Below, piece by piece: positions 27,653 through 36,062 of a stretch of DNA of 64,000 nucleotides. The stretch's first letter is position 1. Each line of letters opens with the position of its first letter. The translations under genes were made by a program, and so were the position numbers. Below the pieces are notes generated by a model that did no database searches, had not been told where the DNA came from, and saw nothing but the letters and a program-made list of their open reading frames with translations. The DNA comes from Burkholderia plantarii (GTDB taxonomy: Bacteria > Pseudomonadota > Gammaproteobacteria > Burkholderiales > Burkholderiaceae), in NCBI RefSeq assembly GCF_001411805.1, contig NZ_CP007213.1, positions 186,001 through 250,000 on the forward strand, read 5' to 3'.

Positions 27653-28057
27653 ATGCTGAAGAAGTTAACAACCCTTGGGCTCTTTTTGAAACCGTCTCTA
27701 AGAAGCGTTTCGCGGCTGCCTTGTCGCGACGTTTCTGTAACAGCACGTCGAGCTCCATGCCGTGCTCATCCACCGCGCGCCACAGCGCATACGGCTCGCC
27801 TCGCAGTTCACGAACAGCTCATCGAGGTGCCACGTCGTGCCCGGCCTGGGGCGGACGGCCTTCGCACAATGCGCAAACTGCGCGCCGAATCGGTCACACC
27901 AGTTGCGCACCGATCCGTATGTCACCTCCACGCCGCGCTCGAGCAGCAGTTCCTCTATATCGCGCAGGCTGAGGTTGAAGCGGTGGTACCAGCGCACCGC
28001 GCAGCTGATGATCGCTGCCGGGAAACGATAGCCGTGAAATGAGCAGCGGGTCTTCAA
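27653..28057 (-). pseudogene. IS6-family transposase fragment, frameshifted and truncated
   Basis: From ATG 28057 the frame encodes the IS6-family start FHGYRFPAAIISCAVRWYHR ... LSLRDIEELLLERGVEVTY and TWHLDELFV. Just after that the frame shifts by one base; the adjacent frame resumes with LRGEPYALWRAVDEHG, MELDVLLQKRRDKAAAKRF and ends near RAQGLL. About the last third of the transposase is missing. It points left, away from the CMD/hydrolase pair. Confidence 0.85.
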
Positions 28058-28108
28058 TACCCCCGCGCTTTATGCCTCCCAAGAATGACTGTTATCGACG
28101 GCGCCTGC

Positions 28109-28122
28109 CTTTTTCGAAAAAG
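28109..28122. promoter_or_regulatory. Perfect 14-bp palindrome upstream of the AhpD-like gene
   Basis: CTTTTTCGAAAAAG, a complete dyad, lies 48 bp before the start codon of the AhpD-like gene. It could be an operator left with this imported gene pair or a chance AT-rich palindrome; no regulator gene remains next to it. Confidence 0.35.
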
Positions 28123-28169
28123 CGCTGACCCTCATCATTTGCTCACCGTCAACCAACAGGAGCAGCACG

Positions 28170-28742
28170 ATGAGCAACTTCCAAACCTACACGATCGATA
28201 ACGCACCGGCGGCGTCGAGAGCCAGCCTCGAAGACACGAAGCGCGCCTTCGGCTTCGTCCCCAATCTTCAGGCGCATATGGCGGAATCGCCCGCACTGCT
28301 GGCCGGTTACTCGGCGCTGTGGGACCTGTTCTCGAAGAGCACGCTGACGCCGCACGAACAGCAGGTGGTCTACCTGACATCGAACTTCGAGAACAACTGC
28401 CACTACTGCATGGCCGGTCACAGCGCGCTCGCAAAGATGATCAAGATGGACGCAGGTGTGATCGCCGCACTGCGCGCCGGCACGCCGCTGCCCGATGCCA
28501 AACTCGAAGCGCTGCATCGCTTTACGACGCTTGTGGTGCGTGAGCGGGGTTTCGTCCCGGATGCCGAAGTCGACGCGTTTCTTGCTGCCGGCTATACCCG
28601 TCAGAACGTCCTCGAAGTGATCCTGGGCGTGGCGACCAAGGTGATGAGCAACTACACGAACCACATCGTCCACACCGAACTCGACGGCTTCATGGCCGGT
28701 AACGAGTGGACCAAACCGGTCGCTGTCGCTGCTGCGGCCTAA
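28170..28742 (+). CDS. Carboxymuconolactone decarboxylase/AhpD-like protein
   Basis: 190 residues, all-helical CMD fold. The AhpD-type redox motif is present as NCHYCMAGHS (C77, C80, H84), with a Glu at 63 in the expected preceding helix, so peroxidase or disulfide-reductase chemistry is more likely than lactone decarboxylation. A CAGGAGCAG site precedes the ATG. It is 63 bases upstream of the crotonase-fold hydrolase in the same direction, hence probably one transcript. The pair lies between outward-facing IS6-family relics. Confidence 0.88.
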   Translation: MSNFQTYTIDNAPAASRASLEDTKRAFGFVPNLQAHMAESPALLAGYSALWDLFSKSTLTPHEQQVVYLTSNFENNCHYCMAGHSALAKMIKMDAGVIAALRAGTPLPDAKLEALHRFTTLVVRERGFVPDAEVDAFLAAGYTRQNVLEVILGVATKVMSNYTNHIVHTELDGFMAGNEWTKPVAVAAAA

Positions 28743-28805
28743 GCCGTCTCGAGGAGCCCTGACGGCTCCCGCCCAACCCTTACACAAGCTCGCCGAGAAA
28801 CCGCC

Positions 28806-29582
28806 ATGTCCACGTTCGACCGCTATAAAAACGCTTACCCCAACGCACGACTGACCCGCACACCGAACGGTGTGCTCGAGGTCCGTTTCCACACCGAAGG
28901 CGCGAAGCTCGTCTTCAACGGCCACACGCATGAGCAGTTCACCGATATGTTTCATCAGATCGGCGAAGATCCGGATAACCGCGTGGTCATCCTGACGGGG
29001 AGTGGCGACGCATTCATGGACGCGATCTCGCCGGAAGGTTTCGATTTCTTCACGCCGCGTGGCTACGACAAGATCTTCCGCGAAGGCCGCAAGATCCTGA
29101 TGAACATCCTCGACATCGAAGTGCCGATGATTGCAGCGCTCAACGGCCCGGTCCTGCTGCATTCAGAATATGTCCTGCTGTGCGACATCGTGGTGGCGAC
29201 GCCCGAGACCGTGTTCCAGGACATGCCGCATGCCGCATTCGGTATTGCTCCCAACGATGGCGTGCATCTGCTGTGGCCGGAAATGATTGGCAGCATTCGC
29301 GGCCGGTACTTCGTGCTCACGCAGCAAAAGCTCGACGCTGCAGAGGCGAAGTCTCTGGGCGTCGTCAATGAAATTGTCCCCGCGGATCAACTGCTCGATC
29401 GCGCGCATGCCATCGCCGCGACGATCGCGAAGCAACCGCCGCTCACCACCAAATACACCCGCATCGGCCTGACTCAACGCCTACGTCGCGTCATCGACGA
29501 GGGGATCGGCTACGGCCTCGCGCTCGAAGGCATCACCGCAGCCGAAGTGGCGCGCATCGCAGCAGCACAGAGCGCCACCTGA
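28806..29582 (+). CDS. Crotonase-fold hydrolase resembling 6-oxocamphor hydrolase (beta-diketone hydrolase)
   Basis: 258 residues. Although it would be called enoyl-CoA hydratase/isomerase by fold, it aligns along its length with Rhodococcus 6-oxocamphor hydrolase as I remember it (257 residues): VVILTGSG, EVPMIAALNGPV, FQDMPH, DGVHLLWPEMIGSIRGRYF. The residues described for that enzyme have counterparts here: H42, H119, H142, D151 and E241. That family cleaves a carbon-carbon bond in cyclic 1,3-diketones without CoA. Substrate here is unknown, perhaps a terpenoid or alicyclic diketone. An ordinary enoyl-CoA hydratase is less likely because its two catalytic Glu positions are not apparent. 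Confidence 0.8.
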   Translation: MSTFDRYKNAYPNARLTRTPNGVLEVRFHTEGAKLVFNGHTHEQFTDMFHQIGEDPDNRVVILTGSGDAFMDAISPEGFDFFTPRGYDKIFREGRKILMNILDIEVPMIAALNGPVLLHSEYVLLCDIVVATPETVFQDMPHAAFGIAPNDGVHLLWPEMIGSIRGRYFVLTQQKLDAAEAKSLGVVNEIVPADQLLDRAHAIAATIAKQPPLTTKYTRIGLTQRLRRVIDEGIGYGLALEGITAAEVARIAAAQSAT

Positions 29583-29730
29583 ATTCATGGCGTTGTCAAG
29601 TTGTCGATGTCCAGCGGACGGATGCTCAGGCGAATGCGGCCACTTCTTTGCGATTCCCCGAACCCGGCGTCCGGTTGACCGCCGAATGGGTCCAGGTCAG
29701 GTTGTTGCGCGAAGGCTTGTATAGTAGGGC

Positions 29731-30060
29731 ATGAAGAAATCGACCGATGCCGTCCAGCCGTGCGTTGATTCGCCGATCTCGTTCAAAGGCTACCGCTTCC
29801 CACCTGACGTGATCAGCTACACGGTGTGGCTGTACTACCGATTTCCGCTGAGCCTGCGCAGGGTCGAGGAAATGCTGGCGGCACGAGGCATCGAGCTGAC
29901 CTATGAGACGGTGCGATGCCGGGCCACGAAGTGTGGTCTGGCGATCGCCCGGCGCATCCGTTCCACGGCCTCGAGCCGCAGCGACAAATGGCACCTCGAC
30001 GAGGTCGCGGTGACCATTCGCGGCGTGAAGCATTGGCTCTGGCGAGCCGTAGATCAATAG
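29731..30060 (+). pseudogene. IS6-family transposase fragment, C-terminally truncated
   Basis: The frame encodes FKGYRFPPDVISYTVWLYYR, LSLRRVEEMLAARGIELTYETV, WHLDEVAVTIRG and then stops after LWRAVDQ, where an intact IS6-family transposase would continue for ~100 residues with the rest of the DDE domain. It points right, away from the AhpD-like/hydrolase pair, mirroring the left-pointing relic at 27653-28057. The two relics are not the same IS: their protein sequences differ substantially. Confidence 0.85.
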
Positions 30061-30067
30061 TATGCGG

Positions 30068-30528
30068 TCAGGTAATGACGCCCCTCGATGAAGGGACCGT
30101 CTTGGAGAGTCGCTGGCCGTCTCTCAAGAAACCATGGCACTCGTAGAAGGGTGAGCAGCCTGTCGGTGGTCCCCGCTCGTCACTTCCAACCTTACACATC
30201 CGACCTGCCGAAACCAGTGTTCTGCAGCGTCAATCAGTGCGTTACCAACTCCGTTTCCTCGATATCGCTCGTCAACGACCATGCTAGTTATGCGTCCGGG
30301 ACTGCCCGCCACGTGGAACAACGGTAGGACGTGAAGGCTGATACTACCGATGACTTCTTCTCGTACAGATGCGACAGTGATTCTATCCATCGGGCTCGGA
30401 AGCATCGCTTCAATCTTCTGGAGGACTAGGGCCGGGGTTGTCTGGCAGCCTAGTTGCTGCAGCAAGAGCGCGATTGTTACGTGATCCGATGATCGCAATT
30501 CACGGATGAGAATTCCTGAGGTCTTCAT
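30068..30528 (-). pseudogene. GNAT N-acetyltransferase, frameshifted near the C-terminus
   Basis: From ATG 30528 the reading frame gives a GNAT protein with the acetyl-CoA loop VVDERYRGNGVGNALI and RLEVTSGDHRQAAH. At about 30148-30152 the frame is lost: the annotated frame ends at 30124, while a shifted frame carries the expected GNAT ending FYECHGFLRDGQRLSK down to a stop at 30068. A single-base indel in the GGG/TGAG stretch explains this. Either a recent pseudogene or a protein with a shortened tail that lacks the last strand. Confidence 0.8.
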
Positions 30529-30567
30529 CACGTACAGAGTTCCAAGGTAGAAGATCTTCGTCGTCGC

Positions 30568-31963
30568 TTAGTACTACAGCCGTAGATAGAACGAAGAGGG
30601 AGGTACGCCACCCCGTCGCCGGTAGTGGCATTGCTGTGCGCGATACCGGTGTCTACGGCGCCATGTGGACCACGCCAGCACGTACTCGACGGAGTATGTG
30701 CCTCGCCATAGCAGCCGGCATAGCAGCCTACGTATCTCTTGTACGCTAAGCGGCACCGAACCTTCAGGTGTTTTTTTGCCATGTGCCCTCAGGGCTACGA
30801 GCACGGCATGCGCCAGTAGGGATAGCGTGATGTGGCGATACCAGCCATGCCACCGGCGCACCTCGTAGTGGTCAAGCCCACATTCGCCTTGGGTTGCCTC
30901 GAAGCCCGTTTCGATTTCCCAGCGCCGACCCGCGACGTTGACCAAGGTTTGCCTTGTCGCCTTGCTGCGCGGCGCGAACACGACGTAATACGCGTGTTCG
31001 CGTTTCTCATCGGGGCTGCGCCGTACCAACAGATCATGTCCGAAGCGACGCGCTTCGGCGGTGATCTGCAAACGCCACAGCGGTGTAAGTGCCCAGTCAT
31101 ACAGGCGCTCCCGCTTGGCACCTGCACTCGATGACAGGCGTCGCCACGCCCGTGCCGGCAGGGATTTGGCGATCTGCTCGGCACGTACGTAGTCGGGATC
31201 CTGCCACCACAGAGGTTCGTTCTTCGCGACGGCCAGCACGAATGACTGGCCTCGTGATTCGAGCCACAACCTGAGATGACGGTCGCCGCCGTAAGCTTCA
31301 TCACCCGTAACCCAGCCACACGGCACGCCTGCATCCAGCGCCCGTTCAAGCATGCTGCGCGCGAGTTGCGGCTTCGTTGCAAACTCCACCGATTCGGGAA
31401 TGCCCGCTGCCTTGCAGCGCATACGGTCGTCGGTCCGCGCCTTGGGTACATACAGCTCGCGATCAATAAACGCGCTACCGCCACGGCCGGCATAGCAGAG
31501 GAACACGCCAATCCGGCTGTTCTCGATACGACCAGCGGTGCCGCTGTACTGGCGTTGAACACGGGCCGAGTGCTGCCCCTTCTTGACAAAGCCTGTCTCA
31601 TCCACGATCAGCACCGCGTCGCGTTCACCCACCTGCTCAACCACATACTCCCGCAATAAATCGCGTGCGGCATGGACATCCCACTGCGCCCGCTCTAGCA
31701 GGTGCTGCACGCCATCGGGTATCGACTCGCCGATCCATTCGGAGAGTTGCCAGCCGTTTTTACGTTCGACCGTGCTCATCAAGCCTTTCAGGTACGCGAG
31801 TGACCGTTGCCGTGGCTCCGGACGCTTGAACAGGTCGCCGAGCCGTCGATGCAAAGACGCTAGTTCATGCTCCCACGCTTTTTCAGTTGAAGGCATCGGC
31901 CATTTATATCGTCATCCTAATTATTTTTAATTTAATGAAAAATCTACGGCTGTAGGACTAAGC
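30568..31963 (-). mobile_element. Complete IS701-family insertion sequence, copy 1
   Basis: The element is bounded by imperfect inverted repeats: CTTAGTACTACAGCCGTAGA beginning at 30568 and its counterpart ending at 31963, matching at 20 of 21 positions. It contains one intact transposase gene. No convincing direct target duplication is visible next to the repeats. A truncated, nearly identical second copy is at 57472-58373, so this element has moved or recombined recently in this genome. Confidence 0.85.
30574..31896 (-). CDS. IS701-family DDE transposase
   Basis: 440 residues. The DDE catalytic core is visible: the first Asp in AVLIVDETGFVKKG, the second in [17 protein letters not shown], and the Glu in GRRWEIETGFEATQGECGLDHYEVR. 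The C-terminus ends in an Arg/Ser-rich tail inside the right inverted repeat. The frame is intact and at full family length, so the enzyme may be active. It catalyses cut-and-paste movement of the element. Confidence 0.92.
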   Translation of the reverse strand: MPSTEKAWEHELASLHRRLGDLFKRPEPRQRSLAYLKGLMSTVERKNGWQLSEWIGESIPDGVQHLLERAQWDVHAARDLLREYVVEQVGERDAVLIVDETGFVKKGQHSARVQRQYSGTAGRIENSRIGVFLCYAGRGGSAFIDRELYVPKARTDDRMRCKAAGIPESVEFATKPQLARSMLERALDAGVPCGWVTGDEAYGGDRHLRLWLESRGQSFVLAVAKNEPLWWQDPDYVRAEQIAKSLPARAWRRLSSSAGAKRERLYDWALTPLWRLQITAEARRFGHDLLVRRSPDEKREHAYYVVFAPRSKATRQTLVNVAGRRWEIETGFEATQGECGLDHYEVRRWHGWYRHITLSLLAHAVLVALRAHGKKTPEGSVPLSVQEIRRLLCRLLWRGTYSVEYVLAWSTWRRRHRYRAQQCHYRRRGGVPPSSFYLRL

Positions 31964-32334
31964 GGCACGGCCGATGCGTCGTGGTCGACCAAATGGATCT
32001 GTTAGCGTCGCAGGTCCTCGACAGCAGATTGGCGTTTGCTTCGGGAGCGCAGGGCGTGGCCCGTTTGCCTGCGAGCATTACGCGGGACTGTCGCGCTCTA
32101 CGTTTGGCCCGGTCGTCATTGGACGGTCAAGGACAGCGACATCAGCGCTCGAGTCTGAGATGCATGTCAAGGCAGAGGGATAATGAAGACACCATTATCT
32201 TCGCCTCTCTAACTGCGCGACATCCACTTTTCAGGCACGGATCGACGCGTCGTCCAGGCGACGCCGCTTGCACGAAACGCCACGCTCACCACCGATCGCG
32301 AGGCCGGGAACCTCCCGGTGGATGGCCGCGCATA
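31964..32334. other. No supported gene
   Basis: Several short open frames exist but none resembles a known family, has a convincing ribosome site or shows clear coding character. Probably scar sequence between the IS701-family element and the IS3-family relic. Confidence 0.5.
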
Positions 32335-32740
32335 GAAGATGCTATGCGTAATCGATGAGTGCCGAGCGATCGAGGTCGGTGCCCGCCTGTATCGCAGATG
32401 TGATCCTGATGCTGTCGATCATGCAGTTGTACAACAAACTCTCGCATTCATACGGCCGGACAACGGCGCCGAATTCACCGCCGCCAAGGTCGTGCGCTGG
32501 TTGCGAGACGCCGCAATCGGCCAGACCTTCATTGCGTCTGACAGTCCATGACAAAGCGGGTTATTGAAGCCTTAAACGGCAGGCTGCGCGACGGATTGCC
32601 AAACCGCGAATGGTTCCGCAGTCGCGCCGGGGCCAGGATGCTCATCGAATGCTGCCGGTAGTTCTACAACGAGCGGCGACTCGACAGCGCGCATTGCTAC
32701 CAACCTCCGGCCACGGTACGTCGGCCCTGGCTGGAGCCCG
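32335..32740 (+). pseudogene. IS3-family transposase (integrase core) relic
   Basis: Decayed rve-domain fragments: FIRPDNGAEFTAAKVVRWL followed, across a frame change and an in-frame stop, by LNGRLRDGLPNREWFRSRAGAR and FYNERRLDSAHCYQPPATVRRPW, which match the typical IS3 ending (DNGPEF ... NGKLRDE ... RPHSSLGYRPP). The N-terminal part and both IS ends are absent. From 32741 to 33086 I see no supported gene; the segment should hold the amidohydrolase promoter. Confidence 0.78.
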
Positions 32741-33086
32741 ATAATTCGACCGAGACTCGCTGCCGGACCGGTCACTCTGCGGCAGGTCTTGACGTCTGCA
32801 TAGGCACGCTTCGCGACGCGGAAGCTCGCCGGATTGCTTTCGTAGGCCCGGTGCGAGGCATCCTGGGGGCTTACGCCGAGTACCTCAACAAGTTCCCACG
32901 TACAGGGGGCAACACTCCGTCGCCGCTGTCCCGTACGGACAACTGTATGTCTCCGATCGTCAATTGCGAGACCATCGACGCGTTTAGATTGAACGCCATC
33001 GTGAAGATGGCATGCCTGGTAATGCTTGCACCGGTAACGTCACTTCGTCATCGCGGACCTCGCATAACTTACATCACATTTCACTT

Positions 33087-34277
33087 ATGGCATCGACACA
33101 GTCCCTTTGTGTTCTCGACGACACGCTCGATCTGCATGACGAACTGAGTAGTATTCGCCGCCGCCTGCATCGGTATCCGGAACTGGCATACGAGGAAACC
33201 GGTACGTCGGAGCTCGTGGCAGAGTGTCTGGAGCACTGGGGTTACAGGCTGACCCGCGGCATTGGCGGAACGGGCATGGTGGCTACACTCAAGGCGGGGA
33301 ACAGTCCACGTGCCGTCGCGTTGCGCGCCGACATGGATGCGCTCCCGATCGTCGAGGAAACCGGTCTGCCCTACGCTAGTGCCGAACCCGGAAAGATGCA
33401 TGCATGCGGCCACGACGGCCACACGGCCATACTGCTCGGTGCCGCGCGCCATCTTGCTCGCACTCGTCGTTTCGACGGAACGGTGCATCTCGTTTTCCAG
33501 CCGGCGGAGGAGATTCTCTCGGACAGCGGAGCAAAGCGGATGATCGAGGACGGCCTGTTCGAGCGTTTTCCCTGCGAGGCGATCTTTGGACTACATAACC
33601 AGCCGGGTTATCCGGCCGGTAACTTCATGTTTTGTGGCGGCCCGTTCATGGCGGCGTGCGACACGGTGGACATCGTGATCGATGGTTACGGTGGCCACGC
33701 TGCGCGTCCGCATCTCGCGGTCGATCCGATCGTGATTGGCTCGCAACTGGTGATGGCGCTGCAGACCGTAGTGTCGCGCAGCGTAGACCCGATGCAGGCT
33801 GCAGTGGTGACGGTCGGTTCGTTCAACGCGGGAGCGGTGGCCAATGTGATTCCCGGTAGTGCTCATCTGCAGATCAGCGTTCGCTCTTTCGATGCGCAAA
33901 CCCGCAAGCTGATAGAGGCACGCATACGGACGCTTGCACAAGCTCATGCAGATGCCCACAGCGCGCGCGTTGAAATCGACTACATCCCAGGTTATCCAGT
34001 GCTTGTGAATAGCAGGAAGGAAACCGACCTGGCGCTCGCGGTTGCACGCGAACTGGTCGGCGAACACCGCGTTATTAGCGACTTCGCCCCGTTTGCCGGC
34101 AGCGAAGACTTCGCCTACTACCTTCAGGAAAAGCCGGGCTGCTTTCTGCGATTGGGTAACGGCGAACACTCGCGCACTCTGCACAACGCATCCTACGATT
34201 TCAACGACGACAATCTCACCGTGGGCGCGGCCTACTGGACGCGGCTCGTCGAGCAATTTCTTCCGTTACAGCAGTAG
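33087..34277 (+). CDS. M20D-family amidohydrolase (hippurate/N-acyl amino acid hydrolase type)
   Basis: About 396 residues. The M20D metal-binding core is clear: LRADMDALP, HACGHDGHTAILLGAARHL, and FQPAEE with the catalytic Glu pair; the dimerisation domain contains GYGGHAARPHLAVDP, and GSEDFAYYLQEKPG supplies the last His/Glu region. Members remove acyl or aromatic acyl groups from amino acids in the cytoplasm (hippurate hydrolase, IAA-amino acid hydrolases). An in-frame ATG at 33012 is possible but the sequence between reads as leader. Heads a plus-strand block with MFS, porin and M81 peptidase genes. Confidence 0.9.
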   Translation: MASTQSLCVLDDTLDLHDELSSIRRRLHRYPELAYEETGTSELVAECLEHWGYRLTRGIGGTGMVATLKAGNSPRAVALRADMDALPIVEETGLPYASAEPGKMHACGHDGHTAILLGAARHLARTRRFDGTVHLVFQPAEEILSDSGAKRMIEDGLFERFPCEAIFGLHNQPGYPAGNFMFCGGPFMAACDTVDIVIDGYGGHAARPHLAVDPIVIGSQLVMALQTVVSRSVDPMQAAVVTVGSFNAGAVANVIPGSAHLQISVRSFDAQTRKLIEARIRTLAQAHADAHSARVEIDYIPGYPVLVNSRKETDLALAVARELVGEHRVISDFAPFAGSEDFAYYLQEKPGCFLRLGNGEHSRTLHNASYDFNDDNLTVGAAYWTRLVEQFLPLQQ

Positions 34278-34678
34278 CACTCGTCATTCCGGCTGAAGCG
34301 CTCGCCCAGCGGGTTTGCGCTTCGGCCGCGATCCGGCATCGCCAGAATACCCTGGTTTCACTAAATTTCTGTCGACGGCATCCACGAAACAACGCCGGGA
34401 CAGAGCTTGCGTGTTTTTGTGCGACCCACTCGGTACTTCGGTACTTCCCCTGCCTGTCCCAAAATGCAAACAGATTGTCCTTTGAAGTGAACTGACGGCT
34501 ATTTTGGTCTTTTAACTTAGCTTCCAATACGCGCGCCGCGCTTCTGCCAATGGCCTGCATGGCGAACGCGGATCAGGCGAATCGTGAACCGAACGGCAAC
34601 ATGCGCACCGACCACCCTCCGTCGAGGCGACAGCCATTTAACTCAAACGTATCAAAATATAGATGCGGGAGGTAATCA
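34278..34678. other. Intergenic region, no supported gene
   Basis: About 400 bases between the amidohydrolase and MFS genes. Short open frames on the minus strand have no recognisable family. The last ~50 bases are AT-rich and end in GGGAGG before the MFS start, so a promoter probably lies here. Confidence 0.5.
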
Positions 34679-36025
34679 ATGGAATCAGTAAAGCGAGGTG
34701 AAACGCGTCCCACGCCGAAGCGGCGCGTCGCACTGACGACGATCTTGCTCGCATTGGCTTTTTCCCTCTCTTACATGGATCGGCAGATCTTGCCGTTGCT
34801 TCTCGAACCGATCAAACACGCATTCTCATTAACAGATTCAGAAGTCGGCATGCTGCAGGGGCTGGCATTCGGCGCGTTTTACGCATGCTCCGGTGTCGTC
34901 CTGGGCGTGCTGGTAGACAGGTTTCACCGAGTCGGGATTGCTGCCGCGTGCGTCGCTTTCTGGGGCCTCGCGACGGCGGCGTGCGGGTTGGCAGGAAACT
35001 TTATTCAGCTTTTCGTTGCACGCACGAGCACAGCGATTGGCGAAGCGGGCTGCTCGCCAGCGTCGTACTCGATTCTCTCAGACATGCTGTCCGGGCGAGC
35101 GCTGTTGAGAGCAACCGCGGTGTACAACGTCGGCCCTTATGTGGGAGGAGGGATGGCCCTTATTCTCGGCAGTATGGCACTGCGCCATTTCACCACTGCT
35201 GACGGGATGGATGTGCCGTTGATCGGACATATCGAGCCATGGCAGTCGGTTTTTCTCGTTCTGGGACTTCCCGGTATCCTGCTGGCGGCACTCATTCTTG
35301 CGCTGAAGGAGCCGAAACGTCACGAGTCCGGGCAGGAGATCGACACGTCAACTCGGGCGACTTTGCAGTTCATCTTCAGTAGCCCAATGCTGTTGTTTTA
35401 CTTCGCTGCATTTGTTTTCAGCACGTCTGGATTGTTCGTGCTTCTGACCTGGTTTCCAAGTCTGATGATCCGCGAGGGCTTTGGGACCGCGGCGACGATT
35501 GGGCGCCCGTTGGGTGCCATCTTTCTGGCGGTGGGCTTGTGCGGCTGTGTTGCATCACAGCTTCTCTTGCGAAAGCTCGAAAATCGCAATCTCTTGAGTT
35601 CGCTGCTCAAGCGAATGTCGGCGATGTGGGCAGTCCAGCTTCCGCTGGCCGTAGCGTTCATTTTCGTCGACACGGCTAGCCTTGCCTATTTGTTTTACGC
35701 GTCGCAAGTCATCATTTTTTCCGTCGTCACGACCTTTATGGTCGCTCCCATTCAACTCGCGGTTCCCAATCGTATGCGAGGTCGCGCGACCGGTGTGTTC
35801 ATGACTTTCAACTACATGTTGGGCGCGAGTATCGGACCGTGGTCGGTGGGCGTGTTGAGCGATCGGATGAAGGAAAACCCACACGGCCTGCTCACGGCAT
35901 TCGTAATGGTATTGGGTGTGTCGGCGGCCGGCGCCGCGGTCTCTATCTACCTTTCTTCGACCAGGAAGACGCGGATGAATCCGGTCGATTCTTTGCCGCA
36001 GCAGTCCGTCTCGGGAAACATATAG
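34679..36025 (+). CDS. MFS transporter (hexuronate/phthalate-like, Spinster-type)
   Basis: 448 residues with twelve predicted membrane segments. N-terminal LAFSLSYMDRQILPLLLEPIKHAFSLTDSEVGMLQGLAFG and the long loop between segments 5 and 7 are typical of the spinster-like/ACS-related MFS proteins found in degradation clusters. A strong GGGAGG ribosome site lies 8 bases before the ATG. Next to a porin and two hydrolases it probably imports the substrate whose amide bonds those enzymes attack. Codon use is less GC-rich than in the first 26 kb. Confidence 0.9.
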   Translation: MESVKRGETRPTPKRRVALTTILLALAFSLSYMDRQILPLLLEPIKHAFSLTDSEVGMLQGLAFGAFYACSGVVLGVLVDRFHRVGIAAACVAFWGLATAACGLAGNFIQLFVARTSTAIGEAGCSPASYSILSDMLSGRALLRATAVYNVGPYVGGGMALILGSMALRHFTTADGMDVPLIGHIEPWQSVFLVLGLPGILLAALILALKEPKRHESGQEIDTSTRATLQFIFSSPMLLFYFAAFVFSTSGLFVLLTWFPSLMIREGFGTAATIGRPLGAIFLAVGLCGCVASQLLLRKLENRNLLSSLLKRMSAMWAVQLPLAVAFIFVDTASLAYLFYASQVIIFSVVTTFMVAPIQLAVPNRMRGRATGVFMTFNYMLGASIGPWSVGVLSDRMKENPHGLLTAFVMVLGVSAAGAAVSIYLSSTRKTRMNPVDSLPQQSVSGNI

Positions 36026-36062
36026 ATCACGCGAACGGAAGTCCAGATTTAGGGCAATAGAC

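Noticed and set aside
27653..30060. Active IS6-type composite transposon around the AhpD-like/hydrolase pair
   Set aside because: Both transposases are truncated, differ from each other, and no terminal repeats or target duplication are visible; kept only as a relic arrangement.
30560..31972. Target-site duplication for the intact IS701-family element
   Set aside because: The flanks show CTTAG on one side and CTAAG on the other, which belong to the inverted repeats and are not a direct duplication.
33028..33041. CACCGGTAACG as a third LacI-type operator upstream of the M20D gene
   Set aside because: Matches only the 6-base core; outer bases do not fit the two sites at 18.5 kb.
34284..34560. 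Small minus-strand genes between the amidohydrolase and MFS genes
   Set aside because: No ribosome sites, no family resemblance, and overlapping frames of similar quality.
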